A stretch of DNA of 34,194 nt from Lachnospiraceae bacterium (GCA_015056975.1 SVFG01000020.1:1-34194), one strand, 5' to 3'. Shown: positions 9,356 through 16,764, numbered from the stretch's first letter. Translations and numbers: made by a program. Notes: generated from the sequence alone by a model not told the origin.

Positions 9356-10057
9356 ATGAAACAGGATATCATCATCTATCATGGATCGCAGCAGATTGTT
9401 GAGGAGCCGAAGTATGGGGTAGGCAAAACTTATAATGATTACGGGCAGGGCTTTTATTGTACCGAAAGTAAGGAGCTTGCCAAGGAATGGGCCTGTCCGG
9501 TAAAGAAGGATGGCTATGCAAATAAGTATGTTCTTCACGCGGACGGTTTAAATGTGATGCATTTGACGCAGGGAAAGTTCAACATTCTCAACTGGCTTGC
9601 CATCCTTTTGCAGAATCGAAAATTTGATATTAACAACAACGTGGGTGCACAGGCAAGGGAGTATTTGTTAACTCATTTTTTACCCGATGTTACAGGTGTT
9701 GATGTGATAATCGGTTACCGTGCCGACGATTCTTATTTCTCATTTGCAGAAGATTTTGTCAACAATACGATTTCCGTACGGGATTTGAATGTGGCAATGC
9801 AGCTTGGTACATTGGGTGAGCAGATTGTTTTGCTCTCGCCTCAAGCCTTCGAGCAAATAGAGTTTGTGGAATATGAGATTGCCGATTACAGAGAATACTA
9901 TTATAAACGTGCACAGAGAGATCAACAGGCCCGCACCGATTATCAACAGCGTAAAAAGGATCTTGCAATGCTTCGGGATGATTTGTTTGTGCTGGATATT
10001 ATAAGGGAGGATATGAAAAATGACGACCCCCGCCTACAATCCCATATATTTGAGTAA
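9356..10057 (+). CDS. DUF3990-type protein (ADP-ribosyltransferase-fold-like, candidate toxin)
   Basis: IIIYHGSQQIVEEPKYGVGKTYNDYGQGFYCTESKELAKEWAC, plus GEQIVLLSPQAFEQIEF; characteristic DUF3990 pattern. Confidence 0.8.
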   Translation: MKQDIIIYHGSQQIVEEPKYGVGKTYNDYGQGFYCTESKELAKEWACPVKKDGYANKYVLHADGLNVMHLTQGKFNILNWLAILLQNRKFDINNNVGAQAREYLLTHFLPDVTGVDVIIGYRADDSYFSFAEDFVNNTISVRDLNVAMQLGTLGEQIVLLSPQAFEQIEFVEYEIADYREYYYKRAQRDQQARTDYQQRKKDLAMLRDDLFVLDIIREDMKNDDPRLQSHIFE

Positions 10058-10652
10058 AGCGGCGAAAGCCCTTGGCAATATGCTTCACGGTGCCGTTATT
10101 GAGTTTAACTATGACGGCGAAGAGTTTTTGCACCTTTTTATCCAGTCAGAGATTGCAAAGCAGATTGAGGACGGCAACCCGAAATACATTGCCGGTAAAA
10201 GCGGCTTGGAGCTTTTGACAGAGGTGGTGGAGAGTACTACAGGCAGGCAGATCGCGTGTACCATTATGGAAGCCTATGACCGCTCCGATGTGTATTGGGT
10301 GGGATGGGTGCTGGCGCACTATCAATGGTACTGCGGACGGAGCTTCCGTGATATTTTGGAAGTGATATCGTATCAGGCTTTTTTAGGACTGTATGACACG
10401 TTGCATGAGGCAGATGTGCGGAAGGCATACGAGGTACTGGATGCACATTTTGACGGTGCAGAGTGCAAGCTGAAGGCTACACGCAATCGCTGCGGTATCA
10501 CCCAGGAGGAGCTTGCACGCCTTTCCGGTGTATCATTGAACACCATCCGCGCTTACGAGCGAAAGAGCAAGGATATCAATAAGGCACAGACAGATATTGT
10601 CCTTCGTCTTGTTTCCGCGCTTAAATGTGACATTACGGATGTATTGGAATAA
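10020..10652 (+). CDS. XRE-family protein with C-terminal HTH (candidate antitoxin/autoregulator)
   Basis: C-terminal LKATRNRCGITQEELARLSGVSLNTIRAYERKSKDINKAQTDIVLRLVSALKCDITDVLE. N-terminal half with DVYWVGWVLAHYQWYCGRSFRDI. Overlaps the DUF3990 ORF by 38 nt. Confidence 0.85.
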   Translation: MTTPAYNPIYLSKAAKALGNMLHGAVIEFNYDGEEFLHLFIQSEIAKQIEDGNPKYIAGKSGLELLTEVVESTTGRQIACTIMEAYDRSDVYWVGWVLAHYQWYCGRSFRDILEVISYQAFLGLYDTLHEADVRKAYEVLDAHFDGAECKLKATRNRCGITQEELARLSGVSLNTIRAYERKSKDINKAQTDIVLRLVSALKCDITDVLE

Positions 10653-10712
10653 TGTGATGATGGAATCTTTTGTTTACAATATTATGAGATTAAGACAAGG
10701 AGTGACAGGATA

Positions 10713-11405
10713 ATGAAAAAGATTGGTTTAGTTGGTGGAACGGGTCCGGAATCCACACTTATGTATTATAAAGAATTGAATTCTAAAATTGACGAGGCTA
10801 CCGGAAGCCGGACTATGCCGGAATTGTCCATAGAAAGTGTGAATTTCCGCAAGGCTTGGGAACTGGTTTCTTCGCAGCAATATGAAGAATTGGCAGAGTA
10901 TTTGTCTGAAAAGGTTAACCTTTTAGCGAAGAGTGGTGCTGAAATCATAGCATTGACAGCGGCTACCATGCACATTGTTTTCGATGAGATAGAAGAAAAG
11001 ACAAATGTTTCATTGGTGAGCATCCCTAAGTCCATCTGCAATGAAGTTTTGAAAAAGGGTTTTAAAAAGGTTGGACTGCTTGGAACGATTTTCACAATGG
11101 AACAGGACTTTATGAAAAAGGATTTGCTTCAGGCGGGAATAGATGTGATTGTTCCGGATAAGTCGGATAGAGAACTCGTTGCCAAAAGAATCTATGAGGA
11201 ATTGGAAGTAGGTGTTGCGAAAGAATCCACCTTACAGGAATTCAATGAGATAATCAGTAAAATGCAGAAGGCGCATGGCATTGAGGCGGTTGTTTTGGGT
11301 TGTACGGAATTGCCCTTGATATTGAATAATGAAAACTGCCTGTTGCCCTGTCTGGACAGTGTAGAAATACATATTAAGAGGTTGATTGAATTGGCGCAGG
11401 ATTGA
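10713..11405 (+). CDS. Aspartate/glutamate racemase family protein
   Basis: MKKIGLVGGTGPESTLMYYKELN, GAEIIALTAATMHIVFDEI, VVLGCTELPLIL. Confidence 0.92.
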   Translation: MKKIGLVGGTGPESTLMYYKELNSKIDEATGSRTMPELSIESVNFRKAWELVSSQQYEELAEYLSEKVNLLAKSGAEIIALTAATMHIVFDEIEEKTNVSLVSIPKSICNEVLKKGFKKVGLLGTIFTMEQDFMKKDLLQAGIDVIVPDKSDRELVAKRIYEELEVGVAKESTLQEFNEIISKMQKAHGIEAVVLGCTELPLILNNENCLLPCLDSVEIHIKRLIELAQD

Positions 11406-11425
11406 AGATTGGTGGAGGAATATGA

Positions 11426-11911
11426 ATGCAAATCATAAAGGCACAAACAGAGCACTTTGAGGACGTTAAATCAATTACCCATAAGACCATATCAGAGATA
11501 TATCCCCGTTATTATCCCAAGGGCGTCGTTGACTTTTTCCTTGCTCATCATAGTGATGAAAATATCAGGAAGGATATTGCGGCAGATATGGTTTATCTTA
11601 TAGAAGACGGTGAAGAGAAAATCGGTACGGTTACTGTGAAAGAAAATGAGATAAACAGGCTGTTTGTGTTGCCACAGTATCAGCATAAGGGAGCCGGAAG
11701 GCAGCTTCTGGATTTTGCGGAGGAATTGATTGCAGAAGAGTATGTTGAAATATATTTGGCATCTTCCTTGCCGGCAAAGAGTATCTACACAAAAAGAGGT
11801 TATACGACTGTAGAATGCCCTACGATTGTTGCAGAAAACGGGGATGTGCTTTGCTATGACTGGATGAAGAAAAACAGTAATCCAATATTTCCAAAAGAAA
11901 ATAATATATGA
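11426..11911 (+). CDS. GNAT family N-acetyltransferase
   Basis: NRLFVLPQYQHKGAGRQLLDFAEELI; AKSIYTKRGYT. Confidence 0.92.
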   Translation: MQIIKAQTEHFEDVKSITHKTISEIYPRYYPKGVVDFFLAHHSDENIRKDIAADMVYLIEDGEEKIGTVTVKENEINRLFVLPQYQHKGAGRQLLDFAEELIAEEYVEIYLASSLPAKSIYTKRGYTTVECPTIVAENGDVLCYDWMKKNSNPIFPKENNI

Positions 11912-11949
11912 GTAACGCATAGGGCTGTGAAAACAGTCCTTTTTATTTG

Positions 11950-12270
11950 CTATTCGACAGATCGAATTGTAAATTTTTGATTTGACGGATGTCGAATTTT
12001 TGTCCCTCTAAAATCTCGAGCAGATAGATATGTAAATTTTACAAATGACGGATGCTGAAATTGGACTTTGAGAGGTGTTTTTGAGACGGAAATGACTTCA
12101 AATGAGGAATTTGGGCATATAGAATTCCTGATAATGAGGATTCTATCTGTCAAAATTACGTTTGCCTGACGGATAGAAATACCTCTTTTTCAAAATATAT
12201 ATGCCAAATAAATTTTAGTAGAAAAATTCGACAGATAGATTCTGGATAATAAGAAGTCACGGATGCCGCA
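11950..12270. repeat. Noncoding array of degenerate hairpin repeats with GAC(A/G)GAT motifs
   Basis: Unit 1 inverted repeat ATTCGACA (11952-11959)/TGTCGAAT (11990-11997). Unit 2 is offset exactly 63 bp (GAGCAGAT...GACGGATGCTG). A separate hairpin is TTCTATCTGTC (12141-12151)/GACGGATAGAA (12168-12178). Unit 3 has CGACAGAT at 12229 and CACGGATGCCG at 12258, with the same internal spacing. Confidence 0.7.
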
Positions 12271-12346
12271 AAGCGTTAATGAATAAATAAACAAGTGGTT
12301 ATGTAGCAGATATTATAGCGTGAATTTACAGAATTAGCGTTTACTC

Positions 12347-12395
12347 TTGACAGCTAATTGCAATTAGCTTATAATGAGGCTAATTACAATTAGCC
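12347..12395 (+). promoter_or_regulatory. Sigma-A promoter with two palindromic TetR-type operators
   Basis: -35 TTGACA 12347-12352, 17-bp spacer, -10 TATAAT 12370-12375. Operator 1 is a perfect 18-bp palindrome AGCTAATTGCAATTAGCT (12352-12369). Operator 2 is GGCTAATTACAATTAGCC (12378-12395). Confidence 0.9.
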
Positions 12396-12406
12396 AAGGA
12401 GGAGTT

Positions 12407-13018
12407 ATGGATACCAAGAAGAAAATATTAGATGTTGCATTAACTTTATTTTCGGAGAAGGGTTATGGGAATGTTTATGTCAGCCATATTGCGGAGGGTG
12501 TGGGAATTAAGGCGCCGTCCCTGTACAAGCATTACAAGAGCAAGCGGGACATCTTTGAGGCGATTCTTCATGAGATGCGTGTCCGTTATGATGAGCAGGT
12601 TGCCTTTTTGAATATTACGGGAAATGATTTTGTGATGGATTCCGGATTTTTTGCAAAGGTATCCGAAGAGGAATTGTTAAAAATGGGAGCAGGTCTGTTT
12701 CACTTTTTTTTGCATGATGAGTATGAATGCAAGTTTAGAAAGATGCTTACAATAGAGCAGTTTTCCAGCAAAGAGCTTGCGGAACTTTTTTCAAATCAAT
12801 ATTTTAATGAGCCGCTGAAATATCAGGCGGGAGTGCTCCAATTCATAATGGCGCAGGGACAGATGAAGAAAGAAGACGAACAAATCATGGCACTGCAGTT
12901 TTATGCCCCCATGTTTTTGCTGCTGACGTTGTGTGACAGACAGCCGGAGAGAGAAGAAGAGGCATTGCAGCTTTTGGAAAAGCATATCAGACAGTTTAAC
13001 AGAATGTACAAGGAGTGA
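12407..13018 (+). CDS. TetR/AcrR family transcriptional regulator
   Basis: MDTKKKILDVALTLFSEKGYGNVYVSHIAEGVGIKAPSLYKHYKSKRDIFEAIL. Start set at ATG 12407 after aaggagg; the tracked start 12374 lies inside the -10 box. Confidence 0.95.
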   Translation: MDTKKKILDVALTLFSEKGYGNVYVSHIAEGVGIKAPSLYKHYKSKRDIFEAILHEMRVRYDEQVAFLNITGNDFVMDSGFFAKVSEEELLKMGAGLFHFFLHDEYECKFRKMLTIEQFSSKELAELFSNQYFNEPLKYQAGVLQFIMAQGQMKKEDEQIMALQFYAPMFLLLTLCDRQPEREEEALQLLEKHIRQFNRMYKE

Positions 13019-13025
13019 GAAAAAG

Positions 13026-13733
13026 ATGAAAATTGTAATGATACACGGACAGAATCACAAGGGAAGTACCTATCACATTGGCAGAATGATAGCAACTAAA
13101 ATCGGTAGGGAGAAAGATATCACGGAGTTTTTCCTTCCAAGGGACTTAAATCACTTTTGCGTGGGATGTTATAACTGTATAGACGATGTTACAAAGTGTC
13201 CGTTTTATGAGGAAAAGAACAGGATTATGACAGAGGTGGAAGCTGCTGATGTCTTGATATTTACAACACCGACCTATTGTCTTAGAGCATCTGCTCCTAT
13301 GAAGAGCTTTATAGATTTGACATTTAATTATTGGGTTTCACACAGACCCAGGAAATGCATGTTTAGCAAAAAGGCGATTGTAGTATCAACAGCGGCAGGA
13401 AACGGTGCAAAAACAGCTGTCAAGGATATAAAAGATGCTTTATTTTACTGGGGTATCCCTTATATATTGCCATATGGTATCAGTATCCAGGCCATGAATT
13501 GGAAGGGCATCAGAGATAAGAAGAAACAAAAAATTGAAAAAGACACCACAAGGATTGCGAATAAAATTTTAAAGAAAAAGAATGTGAAAGCAGGCTTTAA
13601 AACAAAAGGCATATTTATGCTGATGCGCATGATGCAGAAAGCGAATATGGGCGCAGGCGATGCAGACAGAGCGTATTGGGAGCAAATGGGTTGGCTGGAG
13701 AAGGGAAGGCCTTGGAAAGAATCAGGAATGTAA
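13026..13733 (+). CDS. Flavodoxin-like / NADPH-dependent FMN reductase family protein
   Basis: MKIVMIHGQNHKGSTYHIGRMIA, CVGCYNCIDDVTKCPFYEE, ADVLIFTTPTYCLRASAPMKSFIDL. Confidence 0.88.
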   Translation: MKIVMIHGQNHKGSTYHIGRMIATKIGREKDITEFFLPRDLNHFCVGCYNCIDDVTKCPFYEEKNRIMTEVEAADVLIFTTPTYCLRASAPMKSFIDLTFNYWVSHRPRKCMFSKKAIVVSTAAGNGAKTAVKDIKDALFYWGIPYILPYGISIQAMNWKGIRDKKKQKIEKDTTRIANKILKKKNVKAGFKTKGIFMLMRMMQKANMGAGDADRAYWEQMGWLEKGRPWKESGM

Positions 13734-13881
13734 ACCTCATGTTACAAAATTCTCTAAAAATGCGCACTCCGGTTGGTTCCCATGTAAAGCGACATGTGTC
13801 ATAATAATGACAGATTGCAGAATCTGTAATAATCATCTACCGGCCGACAGATGAAAGAACAAATTTTAAAGGAGACGCAGA

Positions 13882-14619
13882 ATGAGTTTAGGAACAAACA
13901 TACAGTTTTTACGCAAATTAAATAAATTGACACAGGAGCAGTTCGCAGAGAGGATGGGTATTTCCAGACAAACGGTTTCCAGATGGGAAGCGGATGAGGT
14001 AACGCCGGAGTTAAACAAGCTCGTTGAAATATGCGCAATTTTTTCCTGTAAGCTGGATGAGCTGGTGAGGGAGGATTTGTCCTCCAAGGATGAAATTTAT
14101 TCGGAGGTTGAAATCAGAAAAGTAGCGGCATTCAGGATGGCAAGGTATGTGATGATTTCACCGCAACCGGAATCCGACGTACAAAATTATATGAAAGAAT
14201 GGGGCAAGAAGAGCGGTCTTCTTGCAGCAGACCCGAATGCAAAGCTGATTGGCTGGGATTTTCCTTTTGTGTCCCAGGAATTGCAGACCAGATTCGGTCT
14301 CCACGGATATGTTGCAGCGTATATGCTTCCAGAAGGTTTTGAAACCAACTGTCCGGGCGTGGAGTACGCGCAAAACAAAGAGGCGGAATACGCGGTGATT
14401 ACTGTTACAGAGCCGATGATTCGGCCCTTTGAGAGAATCCCGACAGGCTACAAATGTATCATGGAATACTTGCAGGCAAATAACTTCAAAGAGAAGCTGA
14501 GCGACGATATTGTGGGCTGTTTTGAACATGAATATGAAAAAGATGGCGTATGGTACATGGATATTTATGTACATGCCGCAAGCGTTACCAAGATGGATGC
14601 GTATTCTACGTTTAACTAA
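13882..14619 (+). CDS. XRE-family regulator with GyrI-like effector-binding domain
   Basis: N-terminal LGTNIQFLRKLNKLTQEQFAERMGISRQTVSRWEADEVTPELNKLVEICAIF; C-terminal GyrI/SOUL-like region. Confidence 0.87.
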   Translation: MSLGTNIQFLRKLNKLTQEQFAERMGISRQTVSRWEADEVTPELNKLVEICAIFSCKLDELVREDLSSKDEIYSEVEIRKVAAFRMARYVMISPQPESDVQNYMKEWGKKSGLLAADPNAKLIGWDFPFVSQELQTRFGLHGYVAAYMLPEGFETNCPGVEYAQNKEAEYAVITVTEPMIRPFERIPTGYKCIMEYLQANNFKEKLSDDIVGCFEHEYEKDGVWYMDIYVHAASVTKMDAYSTFN

Positions 14620-14631
14620 GGGAGGATGCGT

Positions 14632-15057
14632 ATGGAATTAGTTTTGGCAAAATCACAGGATGCACTTGTGCTTACTTCTATGTCTAAAAGAGCTTTTGAT
14701 TCAGATATTGAAGCCGGTGGTTTGCAGATAGGCGGACCGCCGGGCTATCAATCTAATAAATATCATGCGAAAATGGCGTCACAGAAGCATTTATATACTT
14801 TCTACAATAACGGATTGATTGTCGGTGGGGCAATTCTATTTAAAGACGGAACAAACCTCTATATCGGAAGGATATTTATTGCTCCGGAACATTTTCGCGA
14901 AGGTCTGGGCATTAAGTTAATGGAGATGATAGAAAATCTGTATTCGGATGTCGTCACTTTTACACTTGATACGCCTCTGTGGAATATCCGTACCAACAAT
15001 TTTTATCAGAAGCTTGGATATGAAATAGAAAAGAAGGATAAATGTATATTACATTAA
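14632..15057 (+). CDS. GNAT family N-acetyltransferase
   Basis: IGRIFIAPEHFREGLGIKLMEMIENLY, NNFYQKLGYE. Alternative start at 14626. Confidence 0.88.
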   Translation: MELVLAKSQDALVLTSMSKRAFDSDIEAGGLQIGGPPGYQSNKYHAKMASQKHLYTFYNNGLIVGGAILFKDGTNLYIGRIFIAPEHFREGLGIKLMEMIENLYSDVVTFTLDTPLWNIRTNNFYQKLGYEIEKKDKCILH

Positions 15058-15091
15058 GAGGAAGCTTAAAGTTTAAAACAATAAATTAAAA

Positions 15092-15108
15092 TTTGTTGCG
15101 CCAACAAA
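15092..15108. repeat. Short perfect hairpin TTTGTTG-CGC-CAACAAA
   Basis: 7-bp perfect arms, 3-nt loop, just upstream of the alternating-motif array. Confidence 0.6.
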
Positions 15109-15132
15109 CGGATTATCTTTCTTACTATACGT

Positions 15133-15357
15133 TACCTACTACTATATTATTTTGCTAGCGACAGTGGGTATTTTTCTTCTTTCCAAGAGATAGAGTACCC
15201 TCACAAACACGCTTTAATGTCTTCAGTAGGTAAAATAGTCTTCCAAAAGATAAGATTTACCTGCTAGCAGAAATCATACATATGCCTAGTTGGTAAATCA
15301 TTTCGAAAACAACTATAATATACCGACTCAGAAACCACTTCAACCAATCAGTAGGTA
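15133..15357. repeat. Regular array of alternating inverted 8-mers (TACCNNCT / AGTNGGTA), about 62.5-bp period
   Basis: Motif starts: 15133 TACCTACT, 15163 AGTGGGTA, 15196 TACCCTCA, 15225 AGTAGGTA, 15258 TACCTGCT, 15288 AGTTGGTA, 15321 TACCGACT, 15350 AGTAGGTA. Intervals are 30, 33, 29, 33, 30, 33, 29. Confidence 0.85.
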
Positions 15358-15419
15358 TTGCTTTACTATTTTCAGGGATATTTTACGTTTATAAATCAAA
15401 ATTGCAACAAACCATTCAA

Positions 15420-15466
15420 AACATAGTCTCTGTATATTATTGCGTTTAGTAAACAGAGACTATGTT
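15420..15466. repeat. 14-bp perfect inverted repeat AACATAGTCTCTGT/ACAGAGACTATGTT
   Basis: Arms 15420-15433 and 15453-15466, 19-nt loop; T-rich stretch follows. Confidence 0.75.
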
Positions 15467-15492
15467 CAATAATTTTTTTGTCTACCGTCTGA

Positions 15493-15521
15493 GCCGGCGA
15501 CTAAAACCGCCGGCTTGCTTT
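15493..15521 (+). terminator. Rho-independent terminator
   Basis: GCCGGCG-actaaaac-CGCCGGC followed by ttgctttttt. Confidence 0.88.
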
Positions 15522-15571
15522 TTTACTCAATATATGCTACACTTGCCCTTGCATAAAAGAATAAGAAACGT

Positions 15572-15890
15572 TACAGGTGTCCAGTAGACTTATTTCATAA
15601 GTCTACAAGAAATGCTGACGCATTTCGGAGTAGATTTATAAAGTTTTGACTGGGTGAAAAGGGAAGCAGGTGTAAGTCCTGCACGAACTCGTCGCTGTAA
15701 GGAAGGAGCCTTATTTCCCGTACGATTCGGAGTCTGCCGTGTATATGCCACGACAGGGAAACTACGAAAGCTGCGGTAATGTCATTGAAGAAAGGGAGAC
15801 TGCCCCCTGCTTTGAGAAGACGAAATAGGGTGATGATGTCTAAGTCAGAAGACCTGCCTGTATCGGTACTGTAAGACCACGAGTAAAATG
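15572..15890 (+). ncRNA. Cobalamin riboswitch
   Basis: gggaagcaGGTGtaagTCCtGCacgaactcgtcgctgtaa and gtcagaaGACCTGCCTGTA conserved elements; TACAGG (15572 region)/CCTGTA (15857-15862) closing helix; upstream of DUF4430 and ECF-S genes. Confidence 0.9.
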
Positions 15891-15905
15891 GTTGGTACAT
15901 ATGAA

Positions 15906-15936
15906 AATGTGGATAACTTTCATCCACATTCCTTTT
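15906..15936 (+). promoter_or_regulatory. Hairpin in riboswitch leader (possible expression platform)
   Basis: AATGTGGAT (15906-15914)/ATCCACATT (15922-15930) followed by ccttttg. Confidence 0.55.
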
Positions 15937-15970
15937 GTTGTGCATTCACAATAAATCCTATGTATTACAG

Positions 15971-16002
15971 ACCTTTTATCGTTTTGATAAGAGGTTTTTT
16001 TG
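15971..16002 (+). terminator. Riboswitch-associated intrinsic terminator
   Basis: ACCTTTTATC-gttttGATAAgAGGT followed by a T-run. Confidence 0.75.
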
Positions 16003-16085
16003 TTCCTCTTTATGCCGAATATGCTAGGGATAATTGTGTGAGGTTTTTGTGGACGCGTGTTTTCGGAAGCTCTACGCTGTCACAA

Positions 16086-16220
16086 GGGTACCCCATATGA
16101 CAGGCACGCTCCCGCTACGGTTCGCAGCGCAGCGGTACTAAGCTCGTAGCCGCAAGATTTGCGGCTAATACCTCGCTAAGTGCCGGCGTGCTCACAGTGC
16201 ACTGTCGTTATGGGGTACCC
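16086..16220. repeat. About 135-bp structured palindromic element (MITE/REP-like) inside the riboswitch leader
   Basis: Terminal inverted repeats GGGTACCCCAT (16086-16096)/ATGGGGTACCC (16210-16220), then GACAG/CTGTC and GCACGC/GCGTGC. Internal perfect hairpin AGCCGCAA-gat-TTGCGGCT (16148-16166). Confidence 0.82.
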
Positions 16221-16312
16221 ATGCTCCATCACCGAGCTTCTGTACAACATGTACCCACAACAAACCTCGTACAACACCCCCATAACTACAGAACAGAAAG
16301 AAGGAAAACAAC

Positions 16313-16723
16313 ATGACAGAAAACAAAAAACTGAACAAAAAAGTCATTGGCGGAATCGTAGCCCTGGTTGCTTTAATCGCAATCTTTGTAGCAATATTCA
16401 TTGCATTCCGCCCAAAGCCCGCAGAGGGAAGTAAGGCAATTACCATCACGGTGGTAAATGATGCCAAGGAATCCAAGACCTATGAAATAAAAACAGATGT
16501 TGAATATTTAAAGCAGGCAATGGAAGAGGCAGAGGGCCTTACCTTTGAATGTGACGGAACCGGTATGCTGATGACGGTAAACGGTGTAACTGCAGACTGG
16601 AACGTAAACCAGTCCTATTGGGCACTTTACGTAAATGATGACTACGGTCAGTTTGGTATCAGCGAACAACCGGTATACGACGGGGACGCATTCCGTATCG
16701 AGTATACCATATCTGAGTTTTAG
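16313..16723 (+). CDS. DUF4430 (transcobalamin-C-terminal-like) membrane-anchored protein
   Basis: N-terminal TM helix VIGGIVALVALIAIFVAIFIAF; YWALYVNDDYGQFGISEQPVYDGDAFRIEYT typical of DUF4430; downstream of cobalamin riboswitch. Confidence 0.85.
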   Translation: MTENKKLNKKVIGGIVALVALIAIFVAIFIAFRPKPAEGSKAITITVVNDAKESKTYEIKTDVEYLKQAMEEAEGLTFECDGTGMLMTVNGVTADWNVNQSYWALYVNDDYGQFGISEQPVYDGDAFRIEYTISEF

Positions 16724-16764
16724 GGATATCGTTACAATAGGCAGTCAGAAAGAGTGATGTTTTC

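Noticed and set aside
2938-15057. Integron gene-cassette array
   Set aside because: No attC-like sites recur between genes and no integron integrase is present; the hairpin arrays occur at only two intergenic positions.
15133-15357. CRISPR array
   Set aside because: Repeats are only 8 bp, alternate in orientation and vary in sequence; no cas genes in the window.
15888-16100. 70-aa ORF overlapping the riboswitch leader
   Set aside because: Lies over the expression-platform hairpins and terminator; no coding signature.
16180-16434. 84-aa plus-strand ORF and 94-aa minus ORF (16192-16476) over the palindromic element and DUF4430 start
   Set aside because: Out of frame with, or antisense to, the DUF4430 gene; no RBS.
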